In this document: positions 14,472 through 21,857 of the stretch, in pieces
Layout: each line of letters starts with the position of its first letter
How positions within the stretch are numbered: position 1 is the first letter of the stretch
Assembly (NCBI GenBank): GCA_038251315.1
Contig: JBBSBK010000028.1
Span: 1 to 34,538 of the forward strand
DNA length: 34,538 nucleotides
Direction: 5' to 3'
Source of the DNA: JBBKXP01 sp038251315
GTDB lineage: Bacteria > Pseudomonadota > Alphaproteobacteria > Rhodobacterales > Rhodobacteraceae
The notes under the pieces: model-generated
Told to the model about the DNA's origin: nothing
Database searches by the model: none
Seen by the model: the letters and a program-made list of their open reading frames with translations, nothing else
Made by a program: the position numbers and the translations under genes

Positions 14472-15431
14472 TCACAGGAACCCGGCAGCGGCGAAAAACA
14501 GCAGGGGGATCAGGCCGGCGTTGCGATTGCTGCGGAAAAGAACCAGCAGCCGTTCATTGTCGTCAGGGCGGAAACGCCCCAACTGCCAGGCCAGATGCCA
14601 GCCCATCGCCCATGCCCCGCCGAGGGCGATGACCAGCGACAGCACGCTGCGGTCGATCGCGGCCAGCAGCACCGCCAACCCCAACAGGCAGACCGTGCCG
14701 ACAAGGAACCAGCGCAGCCAACGCGGCGAGGCATCGCCGAAAAGCCGTGCTGTGGATTTCACCCCGATCAACGCGTCGTCTTCGGTATCCTGATGCGCGT
14801 AGATCGTGTCGTAAAACAGCGTCCACGCAATGCCCGCACAATACAGCACGACGGCGGGCCAGCCCAGACTGCCGGTATGCGACGTCCATGCCAGCAGCGC
14901 CCCCCAGTTGAACGCCAGCCCCAGAAACACCTGCGGCCACCATGTGAACCGTTTGGCGAACGGGTAGATCGCGACCGGAATCAGGGCCAGAAACCCCAGC
15001 CCGATGGCGGCCCAGTTGAACGTCAGCAAAATCAGCAGCGACAGCAGCGTCTGCACCAGCATCCACCCTAGCGCCGCCCTGACCCCGACCTGCCCCGATG
15101 GAATCGGCCGCGACCGGGTTCGCGCCACCTGTCCGTCGATATGCCGGTCGGTGATGTCGTTCCATGTGCAGCCCGCGCCGCGCATGAGGAACGCCCCAAG
15201 GGCGCAGCCCGCGCCAATCCAGACGTCGCCCGCGCCGAATGTCCCTGTGGAAAGACAGGCCAGTGCCAGCCCCCACCAGCAGGGGATCAGCAGTAACCAT
15301 GTGCCGATGGGCCGGTCGGCGCGCGACAGCCGCAGGAATGGCCGGGCGCGCGCGGGCGCATAAAGGTCCACCCAGTTGTCGGGCGGCGCGTCGGCAACGG
15401 TCTGGTCTGGTATCGGCAAATCGGGGGTCAT
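14472..15431 (-). CDS. ubiA: 4-hydroxybenzoate polyprenyltransferase UbiA
   Basis: UbiA attaches the polyprenyl tail to 4-hydroxybenzoate in ubiquinone synthesis in the inner membrane. The 319-residue protein has about eight hydrophobic segments. The first Asp-rich site NDITDRHIDG is at 91-100 and the second is YDTIYAHQDTEDD; both bind the polyprenyl diphosphate via magnesium. RLSRADRPIGTWLLLIPCWWG is the family opening. Its ATG at 15429-15431 is 11 bp from the start of rsmE on the other strand, so its promoter must lie within rsmE or overlap its start. OmpA-family and coiled-coil genes follow on the same strand. Confidence 0.95.
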   Translation of the reverse strand: MTPDLPIPDQTVADAPPDNWVDLYAPARARPFLRLSRADRPIGTWLLLIPCWWGLALACLSTGTFGAGDVWIGAGCALGAFLMRGAGCTWNDITDRHIDGQVARTRSRPIPSGQVGVRAALGWMLVQTLLSLLILLTFNWAAIGLGFLALIPVAIYPFAKRFTWWPQVFLGLAFNWGALLAWTSHTGSLGWPAVVLYCAGIAWTLFYDTIYAHQDTEDDALIGVKSTARLFGDASPRWLRWFLVGTVCLLGLAVLLAAIDRSVLSLVIALGGAWAMGWHLAWQLGRFRPDDNERLLVLFRSNRNAGLIPLLFFAAAGFL

Positions 15432-15442
15432 AAGGTCCGCTC

Positions 15443-16162
15443 ATGGCATCCAAGGTCCGCCTTTATGTAGATCACCCGCTGGGGCAAGGGAAACCGGTTC
15501 CACTGACCGGGGCGCAGGCGCATTACCTGTTCTGGGTGATGCGGCTGGGGATCGGGGCGATTCTGTCGCTGTTCAACGGGCGTGACGGCGAATGGGACGG
15601 GGCGGTGGCCGAGGCGGGCAAAAAGGGCGGATCGCTGGTGTGCCAGAATCAGACGCGACCCTTACAAATGCCCCCCGACCTGTGGCTGCTGTTTGCCCCA
15701 CTGAAAAAGGCCCGCACCGATTTCGTCGTCGAAAAGGCGGTCGAGCTGGGCGTGGCGCGGATTATGCCGGTGCAGACCGATTACACCAACGCCGACCGGG
15801 TCCGGCAGGACAAAATGCAGGCCCACGCAATCGAGGCGGCAGAGCAATGTGGCGCGACCTTTGTGCCGCCGGTCGATGATCTGTGCAGATTGGACAAGAT
15901 TCTGCACGGATGGCCCGTGGCGCGGCACCTGATGTTCTGCGACGAACGGCTGATCGGGCAGGCCGCAGGGCTGACCGGGGCGGCGCGTGGCCCTTGGGCG
16001 ATCCTGATCGGGCCAGAGGGCGGATTTTCACCTGCAGAAAGGAATTTCCTGCATGGTTGGTCGAGCGCCCATCCCGTCGCCCTTGGCCCCCGCATCCTGC
16101 GGGCGGACACGGCTGCGGTCGTTGCGTTGACCCTGTGGCAGCAGGCGCTGGGGGATTGGTAG
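15443..16162 (+). CDS. rsmE: 16S rRNA (uracil(1498)-N(3))-methyltransferase RsmE
   Basis: A SPOUT-class methyltransferase that methylates U1498 of 16S rRNA using S-adenosylmethionine. The 239-residue protein has the N-terminal PUA-like part (GAQAHYLFWVMRL, with FNGRDGEWDGAV) and the C-terminal knot with AVELGVARIMPVQTD, ILIGPEGGFSPAE and ALGPRILRADTAAV. The ATG at 15443 is preceded by AAGG in the 11-bp gap to ubiA. Its TAG stop shares one base with the GTG of the next gene (TAGTG), so that gene is likely translated by termination-reinitiation. Confidence 0.95.
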   Translation: MASKVRLYVDHPLGQGKPVPLTGAQAHYLFWVMRLGIGAILSLFNGRDGEWDGAVAEAGKKGGSLVCQNQTRPLQMPPDLWLLFAPLKKARTDFVVEKAVELGVARIMPVQTDYTNADRVRQDKMQAHAIEAAEQCGATFVPPVDDLCRLDKILHGWPVARHLMFCDERLIGQAAGLTGAARGPWAILIGPEGGFSPAERNFLHGWSSAHPVALGPRILRADTAAVVALTLWQQALGDW

Positions 16163-16680
16163 TGTCCGGCTTTCTGCGCCCCGAGGCCCGCGCGAGTCTG
16201 TGGCGCTGGCGCGAAATCGTGCTGGCCGTTCCCTTTACTATGCTGGGCCTGTGGTGGGCGTTCGGGCATTTTGGCCTGCTGGCGTGGCTTGGCTGGGGCT
16301 TGGTCGGGCTGTCGGGCGTGCTGGTCGTGACGGGCGTGCAGCGCGGGCGGTTCCGGCAGGGCGGGGCGGGGCCGGGGTATGTGCAGTTGGATGAACGCAG
16401 GTTGGCCTATTTCGGCCCGCTGACCGGTGGGGTGATGGACCTTGACGATCTGTGCCTGGTCGCGCTGGAACCCAAGGCGCGGCCCGCGCCGCACTGGATC
16501 CTGACGGGGATCGGCGGGCAGGAACTGGCGATTCCGGTCAATGCGGCCGGGGCCGAGGCGCTGTTCGATGTTTTCGCCGCCCTGCCGGGGATCAAGACCG
16601 GGCAGATGCTGGCCGTGCTGCAAAACACGCCTGATGCACGCGTCACGGTTTGGGAACAGGCGGCACCGCGTTTGCATTGA
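16162..16680 (+). CDS. Two-helix membrane protein coupled to rsmE, function unknown
   Basis: A 172-residue protein. Two hydrophobic helices lie near residues 20-55 (IVLAVPFTMLGLWWAFG, then WLGWGLVGLSGVLVVTG). A soluble C-terminal half follows, with YVQLDERRLAYFGPLTGGVMDLDDL and a beta-rich tail resembling small bacterial PH-like domains. No named family was recognised. Start is GTG at 16162-16164 overlapping the rsmE TAG stop by one base; no ATG is available at a sensible place. It is followed 108 bp later by gshA in the same direction. Confidence 0.8.
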   Translation: MSGFLRPEARASLWRWREIVLAVPFTMLGLWWAFGHFGLLAWLGWGLVGLSGVLVVTGVQRGRFRQGGAGPGYVQLDERRLAYFGPLTGGVMDLDDLCLVALEPKARPAPHWILTGIGGQELAIPVNAAGAEALFDVFAALPGIKTGQMLAVLQNTPDARVTVWEQAAPRLH

Positions 16681-16788
16681 TTCGTCGGCGGGACGTGCCG
16701 GATCGCAAAATTGCACAAGCACCGCGCATTGACTTGGCCGTGCCCTTGCGACACCTCTGGACTTCTGACCAGCACAACGGAGCCTCTC

Positions 16789-18162
16789 ATGTCCATCCCC
16801 CAAACCGGCGGCGGCCCGATCGAGCGGCACGAACAACTGGCCGATTATCTGGCATCCGGCTGCAAACCCAGAGACCAATGGCGGATCGGCACCGAGCATG
16901 AAAAGTTCGGCTATTGCAAGGATACCCTGCTGCCGTTGCCCTATGACGGGCCCCGGTCGATCCTGAAAATGTTCGAAGGGCTGCGCGACAAATACGGCTG
17001 GAAACCAATTTTAGAGCAGGACAAGATAATCGGCCTGACCTATGCGGACGGGGCCAATATCAGCCTTGAACCGGGTGGCCAGTTCGAATTGTCCGGCGCG
17101 ATGCTGGAAACCATCCACCAGACCTGTGACGAGGTCAATGAACACCTGCGCGAAGTGCAGGATGTGGCAGACACGATTGGTGTGCGGTTCATCGGTCTGG
17201 GTGCTGCGCCGATCTGGACGCATGACCAGATGCCGCTGATGCCCAAAGGGCGCTACAAGCTGATGAACGACTACATGGGTCAGGTCGGCACCCACGGCAC
17301 CCAGATGATGCGGCGGACCTGCACGGTGCAGGTCAACCTCGATTTTTCGTCAGAGCCGGACATGGTGCAGAAGATGCGCGTCGCGCTGGCGTTGCAGCCG
17401 GTGGCGACGGCCCTGTTCGCCAATTCACCGTTTTTCGAGGGCGCGCCGAACGGCCACAAATCCTGGCGGTCGCGCATCTGGCGGGGGCTGGACAACAGCC
17501 GCACCGGAATATTGCCCTTCGCCTTCGATGAAGGGTTCGGGTTCGAGGCCTATGTGCAATACATGCTCGATGTGCCAATGTATTTCGTTTATCGGGATGG
17601 CAAGTATATCGATGCCCTGGGTCAGTCGTTCCGCGATTTCATGGTCGGCAAACTGCCGGCGCTGCCGGGCGAAATGCCGACCTTGTCGGACTGGGCCGAC
17701 CACCTGACGACGGCCTTTCCCGAGGCGCGGTTGAAGAAGTTCATCGAGATGCGCGGGGCCGATGGCGGCCCGTGGCGTCGCCTTTGTGCGCTGCCCGCGT
17801 TCTGGGTCGGGTTGATGTACGATCAGGCGGCGCTGGATGCCGCCTGGGATCTTTGCAAGGACTGGGACACCGAAACACGCGAGGGGTTGCGCGTTGCAGC
17901 CTCGGTCGACGGGCTGCAGGCGCAGGTCGGCAAAGTGAACATGCTGGATATCGCCCGGCAATCCGTCGCGATTTCCGAAGCGGGGCTGAAAGCGCGGGCG
18001 CGCCCCGGCGCAGGTGGTCTGGTGCCGGACGAAACCCATTTCCTGAATGCGCTCAAGGAAAGCGTTGAAACCGGGGTCACGCCCGCCGACGAATTGCTGG
18101 TGCATTATCACGGCGACTGGGGCGGCGATTTGAACCGGATTTACGCCGAGTACAGCTATTAG
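16789..18162 (+). CDS. gshA: Glutamate--cysteine ligase (plant/alphaproteobacterial type)
   Basis: GshA joins glutamate and cysteine using ATP, the first step of glutathione synthesis in the cytosol. The 457-residue protein has the class 2 (plant-like) blocks RIGTEHEKFGY, GANISLEPGGQFELSGA, FIGLGAAPIW, GTHGTQMMRRTCTVQVNLDF, LFANSPFFEG and SWRSRIWRGLDNSRTGILPF, and lacks the gammaproteobacterial GshA pattern. The ATG at 16789 is preceded by GGAG at eight bases, better than an in-frame upstream ATT or TTG, so the 26 extra upstream codons are rejected. The 108-bp gap after the membrane protein gene could hold its own promoter; TTGACT occurs at 16729 but I see no good -10. Confidence 0.95.
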   Translation: MSIPQTGGGPIERHEQLADYLASGCKPRDQWRIGTEHEKFGYCKDTLLPLPYDGPRSILKMFEGLRDKYGWKPILEQDKIIGLTYADGANISLEPGGQFELSGAMLETIHQTCDEVNEHLREVQDVADTIGVRFIGLGAAPIWTHDQMPLMPKGRYKLMNDYMGQVGTHGTQMMRRTCTVQVNLDFSSEPDMVQKMRVALALQPVATALFANSPFFEGAPNGHKSWRSRIWRGLDNSRTGILPFAFDEGFGFEAYVQYMLDVPMYFVYRDGKYIDALGQSFRDFMVGKLPALPGEMPTLSDWADHLTTAFPEARLKKFIEMRGADGGPWRRLCALPAFWVGLMYDQAALDAAWDLCKDWDTETREGLRVAASVDGLQAQVGKVNMLDIARQSVAISEAGLKARARPGAGGLVPDETHFLNALKESVETGVTPADELLVHYHGDWGGDLNRIYAEYSY

Positions 18163-18188
18163 GTCAGCGGTTTTATCCGCGTCGCTTT

Positions 18189-18413
18189 TTAGGGTCTGCC
18201 AAGCTTGTCATGGGTCGTGCATTCCCCGGTCCGGGCGCTGTTGGCGAAATGACCTGCCTGCAGCAGGGTGCTATCCTCGCGGAAAAACTCCCAATCGCCG
18301 TTTTCCTGCTCATCCTGCATTTGGCCACAAATTGAAATCGAAGCGTCGCGAAGTGTTCTTTCGGTGGGCGTCGATGCAATACAGTTGACCAGAGGTATGA
18401 TTCTGTTGCTCAC
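18189..18413 (-). CDS. Possible small hypothetical protein
   Basis: An open frame of 74 codons starting at GTG (18411-18413), directly after an in-frame TAA, and ending TAA at 18189. The product is polar, with Cys residues at three places and the segment NGDWEFFREDSTLLQAG; no family was recognised. The surrounding 300 bp is visibly lower in GC than its neighbours. There is no clear ribosome binding site. It may be a genuine orphan, a decayed gene or chance. On the plus strand the same stretch holds only a 41-codon frame. Confidence 0.25.
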   Translation of the reverse strand: MSNRIIPLVNCIASTPTERTLRDASISICGQMQDEQENGDWEFFREDSTLLQAGHFANSARTGECTTHDKLGRP

Positions 18414-18469
18414 TTAAACGTGAACGCCTATTCTGGCGCTGTCAGTTTCGACAACCAAAGGACCAAATC

Positions 18470-18745
18470 ATGCGTGACCTGTTCATTCGTTCGCTCGAAT
18501 TTTTGATCAATGTGATCGTCATCCTCGCCGCCATCATGATCGTGGTATTCGCCGGCATGGTCGCCTTTGGCGGCGGAATGGGCGGAATGGGCGGACAAAT
18601 GGCCGGGTTCAGCGGCCCGCTCGCCGGTATCGGGGTGCTGATCGGCGGCATGATCTACCTGGTGTTGGTCGGCGGGTTCATGTTCCTCGGGCTCGGCATC
18701 TATCAGAACACCAAGCGGACGGCAGACGCGCTCGAAAAGCGCTGA
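18470..18745 (+). CDS. Small membrane protein with Gly/Met-rich linker
   Basis: A 91-residue protein with two hydrophobic helices (about residues 11-34 and 52-76) joined by a glycine- and methionine-rich linker GGGMGGMGGQMAGFSGP, and a charged C-terminus KRTADALEKR. Function unknown. The ATG at 18470 is preceded by AGGA at eight bases. The best promoter candidate is TTGCTC (18406) with TATTCT (18429) at 17-bp spacing, which is weak. It is monocistronic: the next gene on either side points the other way. Confidence 0.75.
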   Translation: MRDLFIRSLEFLINVIVILAAIMIVVFAGMVAFGGGMGGMGGQMAGFSGPLAGIGVLIGGMIYLVLVGGFMFLGLGIYQNTKRTADALEKR

Positions 18746-18884
18746 CAGATCGTCGAACTCATTTCAGCGGCCCCTGCCAGCCTTGATTGGTCCGATGTGC
18801 CCAGCCTCCTTGGTGCAATATTGGGGCGAACCTAGGCGGGTTTCCGGGCGGGACTGTAGGGGGGGTGGAGCTTTTTGCGGGCGG

Positions 18885-19412
18885 CTACTCTTCGCTGGAT
18901 TCCGGCGATCGCACGGTCAGAAATCCGCCTTCGTCGACCGTGATGGCCTGCACGCAGGTCTGCGCCCCATAGCCGTCGCAGGCGCTGCCATGGCGCGCCA
19001 GCAGGATCACCGATGGCATGTTGCGGGTGCGCACGACGTCCCATCCGCCCGCGGTCCAACTGGCTGATGTGGTGCTGTCGAGCACCAGATGGATCGGCGC
19101 GCCGCCCGACCCGCCCCAAAGATTGCCACCCGAACAGTAGATGTGGTTCAGATCAATCACCGCATCGTCAGGCGTATAGTCGATCTCGCCGTTGTCGCCG
19201 TCCAGATCGGTATAGACGACGCCAAGCATATCGTCGATTTCCAGCGTGCCGTTCATTTCGGTCTTGCACTGTTGCAAGAGGGTTTTCAGGATTTCCACGA
19301 CCCTTGGCCGGGATTTTCCATCAAAATGGTCGGTCAGCGGCACGGTCGGATCCAGCGTTCCGGCAAACGCCGGACCGGCCAGCAGGGCAACGGCAAGGGA
19401 TTTGCGGATCAC
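18885..19412 (-). CDS. Periplasmic protein of unknown function, last gene of pyr-plsY operon
   Basis: A 175-residue exported protein. The signal peptide MIRKSLAVALLAGPAFA-G is short and clear. The mature part has two regions of note: IDYTPDDAVIDLNHIYCSGGNLWGGSGG, with Cys and Gly-rich turns, and later ILLARHGSACDGYGAQTCVQAI. Four cysteines could form two disulfides. No named family was recognised. The start is GTG at 19410-19412 overlapping the plsY stop (GTGA), so it is translationally coupled to plsY. Longer frames extending upstream only run through plsY in another frame and lack a signal sequence. Confidence 0.75.
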   Translation of the reverse strand: MIRKSLAVALLAGPAFAGTLDPTVPLTDHFDGKSRPRVVEILKTLLQQCKTEMNGTLEIDDMLGVVYTDLDGDNGEIDYTPDDAVIDLNHIYCSGGNLWGGSGGAPIHLVLDSTTSASWTAGGWDVVRTRNMPSVILLARHGSACDGYGAQTCVQAITVDEGGFLTVRSPESSEE

Positions 19413-20017
19413 GTCTTGGTTCCTATCTTTGATTCCGTTCCAGCACGCAGCCGTCCGATGTTTGCGGCGTGCCGCCAATAGATCAACAAGGCCAGCACGA
19501 TGCCCAAGACGAACCCCTGCCCGTAGCCCAGCAACGGCATCCAGACCGGCGTCATGCCTGCCGCAAACAGGGCCGACAGCGACGAATAGCGCGACAGCGC
19601 CGCGGTTGCTGCCCATGTCGCGCAGGCGGCCAGCCCGACGGGCCAGTGCAGGGCCAGCACGATGCCAAGAAACGTCGCCACCCCCTTGCCGCCGCGAAAG
19701 CCCAGCCAGACCGGATAGCAATGCCCCAGAAACGCCGCCAGCGCTGCCAGTTGCACCGCATCCTCGGCAGCAAAAGCCCGCGCCAGCAGCACCGCCGCCG
19801 CCCCTTTGCCGCCATCCAGCAGCAGCGTAGCCAAGGCTGCCCCTTTGTGACCGGTGCGCAACACGTTTGTCGCGCCGATATTGCCCGACCCGATCTTGCG
19901 CAGGTCGCCAAGGTTCAGGGCGCGGGCGATCAGCATCCCGAACGGCACCGACCCCAGCAGATAACCGATCGCGGCCCAGAGAAGCAAGGTGCCGGTCGTG
20001 CTGATAAGCTCAGGCAT
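19409..20017 (-). CDS. plsY: Glycerol-3-phosphate acyltransferase PlsY
   Basis: PlsY transfers an acyl group from acyl phosphate to glycerol-3-phosphate in the inner membrane, the first step of phospholipid synthesis in most bacteria. The 202-residue protein has about five helices. The three conserved motifs are GSVPFG (22-27), GSGNIGATNVLR (43-54) with HKGA and LLDGGKGAAAV, and the loop GFRGGKGVATF (107-117). Its ATG at 20015-20017 lies inside the end of the dihydroorotase-like gene (8-bp overlap), and its stop overlaps the GTG of the periplasmic gene. Co-transcription with pyr genes is a known arrangement in Rhodobacteraceae. Confidence 0.95.
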   Translation of the reverse strand: MPELISTTGTLLLWAAIGYLLGSVPFGMLIARALNLGDLRKIGSGNIGATNVLRTGHKGAALATLLLDGGKGAAAVLLARAFAAEDAVQLAALAAFLGHCYPVWLGFRGGKGVATFLGIVLALHWPVGLAACATWAATAALSRYSSLSALFAAGMTPVWMPLLGYGQGFVLGIVLALLIYWRHAANIGRLRAGTESKIGTKT

Positions 20018-21293
20018 CTCCAGCCACCCGTTTGCCGCCGACCCATGTGCCGATCACCTTGCCCTGCATCTTCGCGCCGTCAAAAGGGGTATTTCTGGAC
20101 TTCGACAGCAGGGTGGCGCGGTCCAGCCGGAACGGCGCGTCGGGGTCGAACAGCACCAGATCGGCCGGGGTACCGGCATATAGTCGCCCGGATGCCAGCC
20201 CCAGCCGTCGTGACGGGTTCAGCGACATCGCCCGGAACAGGCGCGGCAGGTCGATCAGGCCGGCGTGGTAAAGGCGCAGCGCGGCGGGCAGCAGCGTTTC
20301 AAGGGCGACGGCACCACTGGCCGCTTCTTCGAACGGCAGGCGTTTGGATTCTTCGTCCTGCGGCGTGTGCATCGAACAGATGATGTCGATCAGACCGTCC
20401 GCAACGGCCTGCACCACGGCCAGACGATCACTTTCAGCGCGCAGCGGCGGTTTCAGTTTGAAGAAAGTCCGGTAATCGGCGACATCCATATCGTTCAGCG
20501 TCAGGTGGTGGATGCCGACCCCGGCGGTGATGTCCAGTCCATTGCGCTTGGCCCGTTCCAGCGCGGGCAGGGCGCGGGCGGTGGTGATCTGATCGGCGTG
20601 ATATTTCGCCCCGGTCATTTCCAGCAGCGAGATGTCGCGGTCCAGTCCCATTCGTTCAGCCATCGGTGACACGGCGGGCAGCCCGCGCAAGGATGCGAAT
20701 TTGCCCGATGTGGCGACCGCCCCGTCCGACAGCACCGGTTCCTGCACATGGCCGATGACCAGCGCGTTCAGGCTGCGGGCATAGGTCAGGGCGCGGGCAT
20801 AGACCTTGGTATCGGTGACGACCCGGTCGCAGTCGGTGAATGCAACCGCCCCGGCGTCAAGCAGGAACCCGATCTCGGTCATCTCGCGCCCCATCCGCCC
20901 TTTGGTCAGGGCAGCCATCGGCAAGACGCGCACAGCAGAATCGATCGCGGCGCGGCGGGCGACGAATTCAAGGATTTCGGGGCTGTCGATCGCCGGAGTC
21001 GTATCGGGCCGGGTGACGATGGTGGTTACACCGCCCGCTGCGGCGGCCCGCCCGGCAGAACGAAACGATTCCTTGTGCCGCTCGCCCGGTTCGCAGACCT
21101 TGACCCCGATGTCGACGATGCCGGGGGCCAGGCACATGCCCTGACAGTCGATCACCGTCGCCGCCTTGGCGTCGGGTCGGGCATCGGTCCAGACCTCGGC
21201 GATCCGGTCGCCCTTGATCAGCAAGGCGCCAAGGCTGTCAGTCAGGCCGACCGGGTCGATCAGGCGGGCGTTGATGAACAGGATTTCGGTCAT
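20010..21293 (-). CDS. pyrC': Dihydroorotase-like protein, predicted catalytically inactive (PyrC')
   Basis: A 427-residue class I dihydroorotase homologue encoded with pyrB. Active enzymes carry DxHxHxREPG at the first metal site; here the segment is DIGVKVCEPG (61-70), so both metal-binding His are replaced (G63, K65). The catalytic DHAP motif is SMHTPQ (307-312), with Met in place of Asp. H181 (GHVQEP) and H262/H263 (GIHHLTL) remain. Pseudomonas has a similar inactive PyrC' that is needed to assemble active aspartate transcarbamoylase. The same structural role is inferred here, with a second, active dihydroorotase expected elsewhere in the genome. The gene starts 3 bp after the tail-anchored gene and overlaps plsY. 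Confidence 0.93.
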   Translation of the reverse strand: MTEILFINARLIDPVGLTDSLGALLIKGDRIAEVWTDARPDAKAATVIDCQGMCLAPGIVDIGVKVCEPGERHKESFRSAGRAAAAGGVTTIVTRPDTTPAIDSPEILEFVARRAAIDSAVRVLPMAALTKGRMGREMTEIGFLLDAGAVAFTDCDRVVTDTKVYARALTYARSLNALVIGHVQEPVLSDGAVATSGKFASLRGLPAVSPMAERMGLDRDISLLEMTGAKYHADQITTARALPALERAKRNGLDITAGVGIHHLTLNDMDVADYRTFFKLKPPLRAESDRLAVVQAVADGLIDIICSMHTPQDEESKRLPFEEAASGAVALETLLPAALRLYHAGLIDLPRLFRAMSLNPSRRLGLASGRLYAGTPADLVLFDPDAPFRLDRATLLSKSRNTPFDGAKMQGKVIGTWVGGKRVAGDA

Positions 21294-21296
21294 CCC

Positions 21297-21857
21297 CTAG
21301 CCTGCAATCCATATCATCAGCAAGACGAGGGCTGCCGCCGCCAGAAGGGCGTAGAGGGCGATACGCCCACCGGTCGCCGCTTCTGAACGCGGCGGCTTTG
21401 GGGCGGTCGGCGCGTCAGTGACGGCGGATTCACGTTTCGCGGTTGCTGCATGCAGGGTTTCGGTCGGGGTGGTCGCGCGTTCAGCGCGGTAGGTGGCGAC
21501 AAGGCGCAGCGGCGCAGACGGTGACAGGGTTGCTGCCTGACCGCCGAACGCATTGGAACTGACGATGGCGACGTGCCCGGTCAGGCCGTCCAGCATGGCG
21601 GCGTCGGCTGTGACTTCGGCGTCATCCATGCCGTTGGCATCGCTCAGATAGCGGGCGAAACCGTAGGTTCGGATCGTGTCCAGATCGAAAACCTCGACGA
21701 ATTCGTGGTCGAGCGTCGTGACACCAAGGGCGTCGCGCAGAGGCCAGGCGGCAGTCGATTCTGCGGTAAAGGCGGCGACCTCCGCAGCTGGCAGGTCGAT
21801 TGCGAAGACGCGCAGCACGCCGCGTTCGTTGCCGGTCACATGTCGCCAATCGTCCAT
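21297..21857 (-). CDS. Tail-anchored protein between pyrB and pyrC', function unknown
   Basis: A 186-residue protein. Residues 1-125 form a soluble part with FAIDLPAAEVAAF, WPLRDALG and LDHEFVEVFDLDTI. A Thr/Ala/Pro-rich linker follows (about 126-163), then one C-terminal hydrophobic helix, IALYALLAAAALVLLMIWIAG (about 166-186), so it looks tail-anchored in the inner membrane. No named family was recognised. The ATG at 21855-21857 shares one base with the pyrB stop (TGATG), and pyrC' starts 3 bp after its stop. This placement inside a complex-forming gene pair hints at a link between transcarbamoylase and the membrane, which is inference. Confidence 0.8.
   Translation of the reverse strand: MDDWRHVTGNERGVLRVFAIDLPAAEVAAFTAESTAAWPLRDALGVTTLDHEFVEVFDLDTIRTYGFARYLSDANGMDDAEVTADAAMLDGLTGHVAIVSSNAFGGQAATLSPSAPLRLVATYRAERATTPTETLHAATAKRESAVTDAPTAPKPPRSEAATGGRIALYALLAAAALVLLMIWIAG

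Noticed and set aside
12445..14793. 782-codon plus-strand frame antisense to the BON/OmpA gene
   Set aside because: Its length comes from GC-rich codon bias. The product is rich in His, Arg, Gln and Asp without any domain, while the minus strand encodes a signal peptide and an OmpA domain.
16711..16788. Extended N-terminus of gshA from an upstream in-frame start
   Set aside because: The added residues look like random Cys/Pro-rich sequence and the ATG at 16789 has a good ribosome binding site.
18173..18191. Short GCGG/CCGC stem after gshA as a terminator
   Set aside because: Only four pairs; the T-run that follows is not adjacent to the stem.
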